This document shows positions 8,981 through 17,260 of a DNA stretch of 64,000 bases, piece after piece. The notes below the pieces were generated by a model. That model was not told the origin of the DNA and did not search any database. It saw nothing but the letters and a program-made list of their open reading frames with translations. A program made the position numbers and the translations under genes. How positions within the stretch are numbered: the stretch's first letter is position 1; the number at the start of each line of letters is the position of its first letter. Source of the stretch: an uncultured Oscillospiraceae bacterium (GTDB lineage: Bacteria; Bacillota; Clostridia; Oscillospirales; Acutalibacteraceae); assembly GCA_900554335.1 (NCBI GenBank), contig USGT01000003.1, positions 87,858 through 151,857 of the forward strand. The letters are read 5' to 3'.

Positions 8981-9214
8981 TTATTTGCATTTTGCTATTA
9001 TAGCTGATTTCTTTCTTGCAGCTGCATTTTTGTGAATAATTCCTTTAGAAGCTGCTTGGTCGAGCTTTTGAATTGCGATTTTAACTGCGTTTTCTTCTTT
9101 TGAAACGAGAGCATTTTTAACAAAAGTTCTAAGTGCAGATTTGTAAGCTTTGTTTCTTGCAGTTTTGATTTTTGTTACTTTTACTCTTTTTTTAGCAGAT
9201 TTAATATTTGGCAT
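8981..9214 (-). CDS. rpsT: Small ribosomal subunit protein S20
   Basis: 77 residues, highly basic, with the S20 N-terminal motif PNIKSAKKRV and alternating Lys/Ala helices. It binds 16S rRNA in the 30S body. ATG preceded by AAGGAGG. It lies 20 bp after the degV-like gene on the same strand and may share its transcript. Length is slightly shorter than the usual 84-88 but complete. Confidence 0.95.
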   Translation of the reverse strand: MPNIKSAKKRVKVTKIKTARNKAYKSALRTFVKNALVSKEENAVKIAIQKLDQAASKGIIHKNAAARKKSAIIAKCK

Positions 9215-9234
9215 TTGTGTTCCTCCTTTGTTTT

Positions 9235-10095
9235 TTATCTTGAATTGCCAACGAATGCAAGTGCAACTGTTCCCGGGCCTGTGTGAGTTCCGATTATCGG
9301 ACCAAGATGCGTTATTGTAACATCTAAGGAATGGTTTTCGGAAGATATTCTTTCCGCAACATACCTTGCATCGTCAAGGCAGTCTGCATGCCCTACAAAA
9401 ACTTTTTTGTAATTAGAGTTTAAGTTTTCTATTTTCGAAGACATCAAATCTAAAACTTTCTTTTTACCCCTTATTTTATCAAAAACGTAGAGTTTACCTT
9501 CATCGTTCATGCTAAGCAGAGGTTTAACATTTAAAATACTGCCAACCACAGCTGTAGCTTGCGATATGCGGCCTCCTCTTTTGAGGAAATAAAGGTCATC
9601 CACCGTGAACCAGTGGCAAAATTTTAGCTTATTATTGTTCACAAAGTCAGCAACTTCGTCAATCGTAGCGCCGCTTTTCTTTTTAAGAGCAGCGTAATAA
9701 ACGAGAAGCCCTTGACCTATTGAAGCAGACACGGAATCTATGACTATAATCTTTCTTTCAGGGTATTTTTCAGAAAGTTCTCTTGCGGCGATTCTTGCGC
9801 TGTTGTTCATGCCGCTCAAACTCAGCGGGAAACCCACATAAAGGATATCCTTGCCGTTTTCTAAATACCCGGAAAAGTAATTCGAAAATTCTTCTACGTT
9901 TGTCTGCGATGTGAGTGACAAAGCTTTTCCACGAAGCAGATTATAGAAATTTTCCATATCGAAATCCTTGTCTACGCAAGGAGTATCGTTAACCATGTAT
10001 TTCATGGGCAAAATTTCAACTTCTAAACTTTCTGCAATTTCGGAGGGCAAATCCGAAGCAGAATCCGTTATTAAAACATAATTACTCATAAGCAT
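9235..10095 (-). CDS. DegV family fatty-acid-binding protein (FakB-like)
   Basis: 286 residues over the whole DegV fold. Visible family motifs are TDSASDLP (N-terminus), TSQTNVEEF, SLSGMNNSA, the VDSVSASIGQG segment, KRGGRIS, and the C-terminal GPIIGTHTGPG loop. Known: DegV/FakB proteins bind a fatty acid and present it to the kinase FakA for phosphorylation and use in phospholipids. No fakA is in the window. Two starts are possible, ATG at 10093-10095 or 10087-10089; neither has a strong ribosome site. It sits between rpsI and rpsT. Confidence 0.9.
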   Translation of the reverse strand: MLMSNYVLITDSASDLPSEIAESLEVEILPMKYMVNDTPCVDKDFDMENFYNLLRGKALSLTSQTNVEEFSNYFSGYLENGKDILYVGFPLSLSGMNNSARIAARELSEKYPERKIIVIDSVSASIGQGLLVYYAALKKKSGATIDEVADFVNNNKLKFCHWFTVDDLYFLKRGGRISQATAVVGSILNVKPLLSMNDEGKLYVFDKIRGKKKVLDLMSSKIENLNSNYKKVFVGHADCLDDARYVAERISSENHSLDVTITHLGPIIGTHTGPGTVALAFVGNSR

Positions 10096-10168
10096 TTAAA
10101 ACAAGCCTACAGTCTTATTTATCCACCTTTCAGGAAAAACTCGTAATGTAAATATGAAATTCAAAAAA

Positions 10169-10570
10169 TTATCTCTTAGAGAATTGCGGAGCTTTTCTAG
10201 CTTTCTTAAGACCGTATTTCTTACGTTCTTTCATTCTTGAATCACGTGTTAAGAAGCCTGCTTTTTTGAGGCTGAGTCTGTATTTTTCTGAGTCGCATTC
10301 TAATAAAGCTCTTGCAATACCGTGGCGGATTGCTCCTGCTTGACCTGCAACTCCGCCGCCTGTAACGTTACAAATTATGTCAAATTTGTTGTCTGTTTCA
10401 GTAAGAGCGAGAGGTTGACGAACGATAACTTTCAAAGTTTCAAGGCCGAAGTATTCGTCTATGTCACGTCCGTTAACTTGGATTTTTCCGCTTCCGCTGT
10501 AAAGTCTAACTCTTGCTACGGAGTGTTTTCTTCTTCCTGTGCCATAAAAAAACGGAGTTTTGTTATACAT
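10169..10570 (-). CDS. rpsI: Small ribosomal subunit protein S9
   Basis: 133 residues with the S9 features GTGRRKHSVARVRL at the N-terminus, the central GGGVAGQAGA loop, and a basic tail ending in KR that reaches the P-site tRNA. The start ATG shares one base with the rplM stop (TAATG), so translation is coupled. The rplM-rpsI order is the standard bacterial one. Confidence 0.97.
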   Translation of the reverse strand: MYNKTPFFYGTGRRKHSVARVRLYSGSGKIQVNGRDIDEYFGLETLKVIVRQPLALTETDNKFDIICNVTGGGVAGQAGAIRHGIARALLECDSEKYRLSLKKAGFLTRDSRMKERKKYGLKKARKAPQFSKR

Positions 10571-11013
10571 TATTTATTTCCCTCCACATCTGTCCAAACT
10601 TCAGGTTTTTGTGCTTCGTGGTTGTGGTTGTTGCCAACAACTGTGCGAAGTCTTACGATTTGTTTGCGTCCGAGACTGTTGTTTTGGAGCATTCCTTTAA
10701 CTGCGAGTCTCATTGCTCTTGCAGGATCTTTTTCCATGAGTGCATCGTATCTAATGCTCTTCAAATGGCCGATGTATCCTGTGTGATGATAGTGGTATTT
10801 TTGGGTAAGTTTCTTACCTGTGAGAACTGCTTTGTCGCAGTTAATGATGATAACGTGATCGCCGCAGTCAACGTGAGGAGCAAATAATGCTTTGTGTTTA
10901 CCGCGAAGTAAATTTGCAGCTTTAACTGCTACTCTTCCGAGTGGTTTTCCGGCTGCGTCTAAAATATACCATTTACGCTCGATTGTTTGAGCAGTAGGCA
11001 TGTATGTAGACAT
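10570..11013 (-). CDS. rplM: Large ribosomal subunit protein L13
   Basis: 147 residues beginning STYMPTAQTIERKWY with the L13 core (GRVAVKAANLLRGK, HHTGY) and an NHNHEAQKPEVW end. It binds 23S rRNA early in 50S assembly. The ATG has an AGGAGG site. First gene of the rplM-rpsI operon, behind the promoter at 11055-11084. Confidence 0.97.
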   Translation of the reverse strand: MSTYMPTAQTIERKWYILDAAGKPLGRVAVKAANLLRGKHKALFAPHVDCGDHVIIINCDKAVLTGKKLTQKYHYHHTGYIGHLKSIRYDALMEKDPARAMRLAVKGMLQNNSLGRKQIVRLRTVVGNNHNHEAQKPEVWTDVEGNK

Positions 11014-11054
11014 TTACATTCCTCCTATTTATTAAAAAAATTTCTAACTCTTAG

Positions 11055-11084
11055 ATTTTATCACGTTTAGTGTCAGGTTGTCAA
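11055..11084 (-). promoter_or_regulatory. Sigma-A promoter of rplM-rpsI
   Basis: Reading the minus strand: TTGACA (11084-11079), 18-bp spacer, TAAAAT (11060-11055), about 40 bases before the rplM ATG. Confidence 0.7.
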
Positions 11085-11193
11085 TAAAAATTTAATTTAA
11101 GTTTGCAAAAGCTCCGTTTTTCTTTAGTTTTCTTTTTTATTCATATATTTATCTCGTTTTTGAATTTTATTTTTTAAAAAAAGAATACGACTT

Positions 11194-11823
11194 TTAAGCT
11201 ATCAACTTTTTAACTTTCTCGTCAGTCACGATTCCCCATGAAGGATAGGCATGGTGCTTAGTGCCTACGAAGCTTCTTTCAATGGTTTTGCGGTAATTAT
11301 CGGGGTGATTGTTCCAAAAAGGAATGTGGTCTTTAAGCTTATATTTAATCTGAGATTTAAAAGATTTGCCGTTATTTAAAACGCCTTTTTCAAGCGCTTT
11401 TCTGGAAATAATGGCGCAGTTATTAAAGAAAAGAGAATATTTCGATTTTTTATAACCTTTCACTTTTTCTCTGTAAAATTCGGTGGTTTTAATGAAGTTA
11501 CCTTTAATATATGTGCCGAAATTGAAAAAGCCGTCGCTGAAAGGCATTTGATTTTCGATTTTTCTAACTTTGTAAAGCCACGCATTAAATTTATCAATGT
11601 TTTCCATGCAGCTTGCAGGAACTTCTTTTTCATAGGCTGCTTTATTTCCCCAGTAAAAATAAAACCATCTTCCGTTTTTATCTTGAGAAATAACCGACAT
11701 ATGCCCAGGGCTTGAAGACTTTTTAGAATTTATTACAACGGCGTCAGCATATGCTTTTTGGCTGAAAATAAAAGGCATGAATAAGCATAAAATCATTAAT
11801 AGATTAAATTTAAATCTTTTCAT
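11194..11823 (-). CDS. Secreted protein with a possible permuted papain-like (LRAT/NlpC-type) fold
   Basis: 209 residues, ATG after AAAGGAGGAAGAAA. Residues 1-27 are a clear signal peptide ending near AYA. The mature protein has a His in PGHMSV (~residue 41), an aromatic strand GRWFYFYWGN, and later FFNNCAIISRKALE (~residues 130-145). His first and Asn-Asn-Cys later is the layout of circularly permuted NlpC/P60-LRAT-like hydrolases. Inference only: it may be a cysteine hydrolase acting on peptides, peptidoglycan or lipids outside the cell. It is monocistronic, between rplM and proS, with no related neighbour. No clear terminator was seen downstream. Confidence 0.65.
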   Translation of the reverse strand: MKRFKFNLLMILCLFMPFIFSQKAYADAVVINSKKSSSPGHMSVISQDKNGRWFYFYWGNKAAYEKEVPASCMENIDKFNAWLYKVRKIENQMPFSDGFFNFGTYIKGNFIKTTEFYREKVKGYKKSKYSLFFNNCAIISRKALEKGVLNNGKSFKSQIKYKLKDHIPFWNNHPDNYRKTIERSFVGTKHHAYPSWGIVTDEKVKKLIA

Positions 11824-11879
11824 TTTCTTCCTCCTTTTATAATACTATTTTAACATAAATTTTAATATAATGCAAGCTA

Positions 11880-11908
11880 TTTAATTTAATTTCGTTATGT
11901 TGTATAAT
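11880..11908 (+). promoter_or_regulatory. Probable proS promoter
   Basis: A perfect TATAAT (11903-11908) with a weak TTTAAT -35 at 17-bp spacing, 37 bases before the proS start. No T-box leader is present. Confidence 0.45.
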
Positions 11909-11945
11909 AATATTTCAGGAAAAAAATAAAGAGAGCGTGATTTAA

Positions 11946-13379
11946 ATGAGTAAAGAGAAAAAAATGGTGGAAGAAATAACTTCCATGGAAGAAGATTTTG
12001 CAAAATGGTACACCGACGTTGTGAAAAAAGCCGAGCTTATGGATTATTCCTCGGTGCGCGGCTGCATGGTCATTGAGCCTTACGGCTATGCTATTTGGGA
12101 AAACATGATGCATTTGCTTGACAAGAGGTTCAAAGAGCTTGGCCACAAAAATGTTTCAATGCCGATGCTTATTCCTGAAAGCTTGCTTCAAAAAGAAAAG
12201 GATCACATTGAAGGCTTTGCGCCTGAGGTGGCTTGGGTAACAAAAGGCGGAAACCAGGAACTTCAAGAGCCGCTTTGTATTCGCCCGACTTCAGAAACGC
12301 TTTTTTGCGATTACTATTCAAAGAAAGTTCATTCCTGGAGGGATCTGCCGCAGCTTCTTAACCAGTGGTGCTCGGTTGTTCGCTGGGAAAAAACTTCAAG
12401 GCCGTTTTTAAGGTCGGTTGAGTTTCATTGGCAAGAAGGCCACACGATTCACGAAACAGCCGAAGAAGCAAAGAAAGAAACAGACCAAATGCTCGAAGTT
12501 TATGCCGAATTTTTTGAAAAGCACCTTGCAATTCCTGTTATAAAAGGAAGAAAAACCGAAAGTGAGAAATTCGCAGGAGCAGAAACAACTTATACAATAG
12601 AAGCCATGATGCACGACGGAAAAGCGCTGCAGTCCGCAACGAGCCACTATTTCGGCGATGGTTTCGCAAGAGCTTTTGACATCACTTTCCAAGATAGAAA
12701 CAACGAAAGCCAGCATGTTTACCAAACTTCGTGGGGCAGCTCGACGAGGATGATTGGCGGGGTAATAATGACTCACGGTGACAACAGAGGCCTCGTTTTA
12801 CCGCCGGCAATTGCTCCTGTTCAGGTTATTATAATTCCTGTGGCTATGCACAAAGAAGGCGTTTTGGAAAAAGCAAACGAGTTGCTCGCAAGCCTTAAAG
12901 ATGTTTGCAGAGTTGAAATTGATGCATCGGAAAAGAGCCCAGGATGGAAGTTTGCTGAGCACGAAATGAGGGGCGTTCCGCTTAGGCTTGAAATCGGCCC
13001 GAAAGATATCGAGAAAAATCAGTGCGTTATCGTGAGAAGAGATAACTTTGAAAAAATTGCCGTTTCGCTCGATTCTATAAAAGAAAGGATTCCTGAGCTT
13101 CTCGAGGCTGTTAGAGACGGAATGTATCAAAAAGCTTTGGAAAGAAGAAACAACCTCACTTACAAAGCTGAAACTCACGAAGAATTCATGGAAAAATCGA
13201 AGCTTCCAGGATTCATAAAAGCTCCTTGGTGCGGCGAAAACGACTGCGAAAAGAAAATAAAAGAAGAAACAGCCTTCACTTCAAGGTGCATAACTGACGA
13301 CGAAGTTTCGGAAGATCATAAATGCGTTTGCTGCGGCAAAAAAGCAAGACACATTGTTTACTGGGCGAAAGCTTATTAA
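11946..13379 (+). CDS. proS: Prolyl-tRNA synthetase, archaeal/eukaryote-like type
   Basis: 477 residues, the short form without the editing insertion of ProS type 1. Class II motifs are visible: motif 2 with FLRSVEFHWQEGHT, motif 3 with GGVIMTHGDNRGLVLPP, and an anticodon-binding domain following. The last ~70 residues hold Cys pairs (CGENDCEK, CVCCGK) typical of the zinc-containing C-terminal extension of this type. Attaches proline to tRNA-Pro in the cytoplasm. The ribosome site is weak (AGAGAG). nifJ follows 15 bp later, so the two may be co-transcribed. Confidence 0.95.
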   Translation: MSKEKKMVEEITSMEEDFAKWYTDVVKKAELMDYSSVRGCMVIEPYGYAIWENMMHLLDKRFKELGHKNVSMPMLIPESLLQKEKDHIEGFAPEVAWVTKGGNQELQEPLCIRPTSETLFCDYYSKKVHSWRDLPQLLNQWCSVVRWEKTSRPFLRSVEFHWQEGHTIHETAEEAKKETDQMLEVYAEFFEKHLAIPVIKGRKTESEKFAGAETTYTIEAMMHDGKALQSATSHYFGDGFARAFDITFQDRNNESQHVYQTSWGSSTRMIGGVIMTHGDNRGLVLPPAIAPVQVIIIPVAMHKEGVLEKANELLASLKDVCRVEIDASEKSPGWKFAEHEMRGVPLRLEIGPKDIEKNQCVIVRRDNFEKIAVSLDSIKERIPELLEAVRDGMYQKALERRNNLTYKAETHEEFMEKSKLPGFIKAPWCGENDCEKKIKEETAFTSRCITDDEVSEDHKCVCCGKKARHIVYWAKAY

Positions 13380-13394
13380 AAAGGAGGAGAAAAA

Positions 13395-16300
13395 TTGGAA
13401 AATAAAAAAGTAACAATAGACGGTAACACCGCGGCGGCGAGCGTGGCCTATGCTTTCACTGAAGTTGCGGCAATTTACCCGATAACTCCGTCATCAGTGA
13501 TGGCTGACCAGACTGATAAATTTTCCTGCGCAGGAAAAGAAAATATTTTCGGCTCGAAAGTAGACGTCGTTGAGATGCAATCTGAAGCAGGGGCAGCCGG
13601 AGCCATCCACGGAGCGGTTTCAGCAGGGGCTTTGGCAACGACTTTCACTTCATCGCAAGGGCTTTTGCTGATGATTCCTAACATGTATAAAATAGCGGGG
13701 GAATTAATGCCGAATGTGATTCACGTTGCGGCCAGAACGGTTGCAGCTCATGCGCTCTCGATTTTCGGCGATCATTCCGACGTTTACGCCTGCAGGCAAA
13801 CGGGCTACGCCATGCTTTCTTCGAACAGCCCTCAAGAAGCTGCGCACATGGCTGCGATTGCTCATCTTAGCACGATTAAAAGTAGTATTCCGTTTATTCA
13901 TTTTTTCGACGGCTTCAGAACATCGCATGAAATTCAAAAAGTTTCTCTTCCTGGTTATGAAGATTTGAAAAAAATGATTGATTTTGAAGCTCTTGAAAAG
14001 TTCAGAAATAGAGCTCTTAACCCGAATTCTCCGGTTACACGTGGCACTGCGCAAAATGATGACGTTTACTTTCAAAATAGGGAAGCCTGCAATATCTACT
14101 ATGAAAAAGTTCCAGGAATAGTAAACGATTATATGCAGCAAATTAATGAAAAATATGGCACTTCTTACAAACCTTTTGAATATTATGGTTGCAAAGATGC
14201 CGAAAACATTATTATTGCAATGGGTTCAGTTTGCGAAACCGCCGAGGAAGTTATTGATTATCTGACATCGAAAGGTGAAAAGGTTGGCCTTATTAAAGTC
14301 CGGCTTTACAGGCCTTTTTCAAAAAGTTATCTTCTCAGCGTTATTCCAAAAAGCGCCCAAGTTATTTCGGTTCTTGACCGCACAAAAGAGCCCGGAAGCG
14401 CTGGCGAGCCGCTTTATCTTGACGTTATTTCAGCTGTTAAAAACACTGAATTTGAAAGCGTTAAAATTCTTTCGGGAAGATACGGCCTTAGCTCGAAAAA
14501 CACTGACCCGAGCCATATTAACGCCGTTTTTGAAAATATGAAATCTGAAAACCCGAAAACCGTTTTCACCGTTGGAATAAACGACGACGTTACGAATCTT
14601 TCTTTGAATATTAAAGAGAAAGTTCACACTGCGCCGCCTGAAACTTACGCTTGCAAGTTCTGGGGGATTGGCTCTGATGGCACGGTTGGCGCTTCGAAAA
14701 ACACTATTAAAATAATCGGCGATAAATCTGATTTAAATGTTCAAGGATTTTTCTCTTACGACTCGAAAAAATCAGGAGGGCTCACCGTTTCGCATTTGAG
14801 ATTCGGCGAAAAGCCCATTAAATCAACATATTATATAGAAAACGCAGATTTCGTTGCTTGCCATGCGCCGAGTTACGTTTTTAAATATGATTTGCTTAAA
14901 GATTTGAAGCCCGGCGGGAAGTTTCTTCTTAACTGCGAATGGGAAGAAAGCGAGCTTGAAAAGATTCTGCCCGGCAGAGTTAAAAAGGCTCTTTTTGAGA
15001 AGAAAATTGATTTTTACATTTTAAATGCAACGAAAATAAGCCGTGACCTTGGCCTTGGCGGAAGAGTAAACACGGCTCTGCAAGCGGCATTTTTCAAAAT
15101 AGTTAATATTTTTGCGCCTGAAACTGCGCTTAAATTCATGAAGGAATATATTGCGAAAACTTACGGCAAAAAAGGCGAAAAAGTCGTTGAAATTAACTGC
15201 CGTTGCGCTGACGCAGGAATGATGAACCTTAAAAAATTCGAAATTCCTCAGTCTTGGGGCGAGTGTGAGATCGAGCCTGTGTTTGGCAAACAAGTTTTTA
15301 GAGATGGCAAAATAGAGAATTTTGTTAAAAATATTTTGGATCCTATCAGCAAAACTGAGGGAAATAACCTGCCTGTTTCGGCTTTCTCGCCTTATGCAGA
15401 CGGCAGTGTTCCGCTTGGTTCCGCGGCTTATGAAAAAAGAAACACTGCGAGTTTCGTCCCTTGCTGGAACCCTGAAAATTGCATCGAGTGCAATCTTTGC
15501 TCGCTTGTTTGCCCGCACGCGGTGATAAGGCCTGTGGCTTTGAATGAAAGCGAAATTGAAAATGCTCCTGCGCAAATGAAACACAAAAAAATGCTTGGCA
15601 TTCCGGGGCTAGAATTTTCCATAACCGTTTCTGCGAAAGATTGCACGGGTTGCGGCAACTGCGCCGAAATTTGCCCAGGAATGAGAGGCAAAAAAGCCCT
15701 TGAAATGAAAGAAATTTCTTCGCAAGAAAATGCTCAGGAAGTTTTTGACTATTCGCAGAAATTAAGCGCGAAACCCGAAGTTTTGGAGAAATTCAAAGAA
15801 ACAACAATAAAAGGCAGCCAATTTAAAAAGCCGCTGCTTGAATTTTCCGGAGCTTGCGCCGGTTGTGGCGAAACGCCTTATGCCAAGCTTGTTACGCAGC
15901 TTTTTGGCGACAGAATGATAGTCGCAAACGCGACGGGCTGCTCTTCGATTTGGGGCGCTTCGTTTCCTTCGACTCCTTACACAGTGAATGAAAAAGGGAA
16001 GGGCCCTGCATGGCAGAACTCTCTTTTTGAAGATAACGCAGAATTTGGCTATGGAATCTCGGTTGCGAAGAAGCACAAAAGAAGATATTTATCTTTGAAA
16101 ATTAAAGAAATTCAAAGCCTCACGAAAGACGAAACTTTGAAAGAACTTTGCAAAAATTATATTTCGAGCTTTGAAAATTCGAAGGAAAATCAAACCTATT
16201 CCGAGAAGCTTGTGAGCTTCCTTGAAAGTGCTAAAAACCTTGATATTCCTGAAGATTTAGTCAGGAAAATAATTGAAAATAAAGATGAAATTTCAAAGAA

Positions 16301-16946
16301 ATCCGTTTGGATTTTCGGCGGTGATGGCTGGGCTTACGACATTGGTTTCGGCGGGCTTGACCACGTTTTGGCTTCGGGCGAAAATGTTAATGTGCTTGTT
16401 TTCGACACGGAAGTTTATTCAAACACAGGCGGCCAGGCGTCAAAGGCAACTCCGGCGGGGGCTGTGGCTCAATTTGCGGCGCTTGGAAAGTCGACTCCTA
16501 AAAAAGATTTAGCCGCAATGGCCATGAGTTACGGCTACGTTTACGTTGCTAAAATTGCGTTGGGGGCGAACTTCAACCAGGCGATTAAAGCCATTAAAGA
16601 AGCTGAAAGCTACGAAGGCCCTTCGCTGATAATCGCTTACTGTCCGTGCATTAACCACGGAATTAAAGGCGGGATGAAGAATTCTCTTCTTTCTGCAAAG
16701 CAGGCTGTGGAATCAGGCTACTGGAATCTTTTTGATTTCGACCCAAGAAGAAGCCTTTCGGGAATTCCTGCGCTTCATGTTGAAAGCAAGAAGCAGTCTC
16801 TTTCTTATAAAGACTTTTTAATGACGGAATCGAGATATTCTGTTTTGAAAAATATCTTGCCTGAAAAATTTGATCTTTTAGCTGAAAAGTCTGAAAAAAT
16901 TTCTTTGCAAAGAGAAGAAAACCTTAAAAATTTAGCGGAAAAATAA
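13395..16946 (+). CDS. nifJ: Pyruvate:ferredoxin (flavodoxin) oxidoreductase
   Basis: 1183 residues, the full single-chain PFOR. The start is TTG, eight bases after AAGGAGG. Order of domains: N-terminal pyruvate/TPP-pyrimidine domain (YPITPSSVMADQ), gamma domain, ferredoxin domain with two 4Fe-4S motifs (CIECNLCSLVCP near 695 and CTGCGNCAEICP near 750), a further cluster motif CAGCGETPY near 820, and the TPP-phosphate domain GGDGWAYDIGFGG near 975. Oxidises pyruvate to acetyl-CoA and CO2 with reduction of ferredoxin, the central step of anaerobic clostridial metabolism, in the cytoplasm. Confidence 0.98.
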   Translation: MENKKVTIDGNTAAASVAYAFTEVAAIYPITPSSVMADQTDKFSCAGKENIFGSKVDVVEMQSEAGAAGAIHGAVSAGALATTFTSSQGLLLMIPNMYKIAGELMPNVIHVAARTVAAHALSIFGDHSDVYACRQTGYAMLSSNSPQEAAHMAAIAHLSTIKSSIPFIHFFDGFRTSHEIQKVSLPGYEDLKKMIDFEALEKFRNRALNPNSPVTRGTAQNDDVYFQNREACNIYYEKVPGIVNDYMQQINEKYGTSYKPFEYYGCKDAENIIIAMGSVCETAEEVIDYLTSKGEKVGLIKVRLYRPFSKSYLLSVIPKSAQVISVLDRTKEPGSAGEPLYLDVISAVKNTEFESVKILSGRYGLSSKNTDPSHINAVFENMKSENPKTVFTVGINDDVTNLSLNIKEKVHTAPPETYACKFWGIGSDGTVGASKNTIKIIGDKSDLNVQGFFSYDSKKSGGLTVSHLRFGEKPIKSTYYIENADFVACHAPSYVFKYDLLKDLKPGGKFLLNCEWEESELEKILPGRVKKALFEKKIDFYILNATKISRDLGLGGRVNTALQAAFFKIVNIFAPETALKFMKEYIAKTYGKKGEKVVEINCRCADAGMMNLKKFEIPQSWGECEIEPVFGKQVFRDGKIENFVKNILDPISKTEGNNLPVSAFSPYADGSVPLGSAAYEKRNTASFVPCWNPENCIECNLCSLVCPHAVIRPVALNESEIENAPAQMKHKKMLGIPGLEFSITVSAKDCTGCGNCAEICPGMRGKKALEMKEISSQENAQEVFDYSQKLSAKPEVLEKFKETTIKGSQFKKPLLEFSGACAGCGETPYAKLVTQLFGDRMIVANATGCSSIWGASFPSTPYTVNEKGKGPAWQNSLFEDNAEFGYGISVAKKHKRRYLSLKIKEIQSLTKDETLKELCKNYISSFENSKENQTYSEKLVSFLESAKNLDIPEDLVRKIIENKDEISKKSVWIFGGDGWAYDIGFGGLDHVLASGENVNVLVFDTEVYSNTGGQASKATPAGAVAQFAALGKSTPKKDLAAMAMSYGYVYVAKIALGANFNQAIKAIKEAESYEGPSLIIAYCPCINHGIKGGMKNSLLSAKQAVESGYWNLFDFDPRRSLSGIPALHVESKKQSLSYKDFLMTESRYSVLKNILPEKFDLLAEKSEKISLQREENLKNLAEK

Positions 16947-16956
16947 AATAAAAAAA

Positions 16957-16978
16957 CATCCACCGTTTTCGGTGGATG
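16957..16978 (-). terminator. Strong hairpin terminator between nifJ and the microprotein gene
   Basis: A 9-bp stem CATCCACCG (16957-16965) with CGGTGGATG (16970-16978) and a TTTT loop. The long T tract lies on the minus-strand side, so it mainly ends the microprotein gene. It can also stop nifJ transcripts, with a weaker T run. Confidence 0.8.
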
Positions 16979-16990
16979 GAAGGGTTTTGA

Positions 16991-17113
16991 TTAACCGTTG
17001 CAACCGCAACCGCAGCCACAGCCGCTGTTATCTCCGCCGCAGCAGCACAAAATGATGATAACGAGAACGATGAGTAAGCAGCAGTTGTTTCCGCCAAAGA
17101 AATTATTACACAT
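16991..17113 (-). CDS. Cysteine-rich single-span membrane microprotein
   Basis: A 40-residue frame with a strong AAAGGAGG site nine bases before its ATG and a dedicated terminator. It begins MCNNFFGGNNCC, continues with a 10-residue hydrophobic core LLIVLVIIIL, then CCCGG and a tail in which Gly and Cys alternate (GCGCGCGC). Ten of 40 residues are Cys. The layout (short polar N-terminus, one membrane span, Gly/Cys tail) resembles tiny membrane proteins of Firmicutes in the YjcZ-like class, but the cysteine content is unusual. Possible roles are metal or cluster binding, or disulfide-linked surface assembly; none is shown. Its 3' end faces nifJ. Confidence 0.8.
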   Translation of the reverse strand: MCNNFFGGNNCCLLIVLVIIILCCCGGDNSGCGCGCGCNG

Positions 17114-17192
17114 ATTGGGATTCCTCCTTTTAGTATTTACATTAACATACTATTTATTTTTCTTGGTTTTGGTTACACTTTTGAATTATTTT

Positions 17193-17220
17193 TTTACAAA
17201 CTTTTGAATTAGAGTATAAT
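17193..17220 (+). promoter_or_regulatory. Sigma-A promoter of the phosphohexomutase gene
   Basis: TTTACA (17193-17198), 16-bp spacer, TATAAT (17215-17220), 40 bases before the start codon. Confidence 0.6.
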
Positions 17221-17260
17221 GAGGTAAGCTTGAATTTTTAAGAAAGAAGGTAAAGTGCAT

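Noticed and set aside
11824..11945. T-box leader upstream of proS
   Set aside because: The gap is only 122 bp and lacks the T-box core and specifier stem.
13456..16512. Numerous long frames antisense or shifted within nifJ
   Set aside because: They are shadows of the PFOR gene, with no start signals or family motifs.
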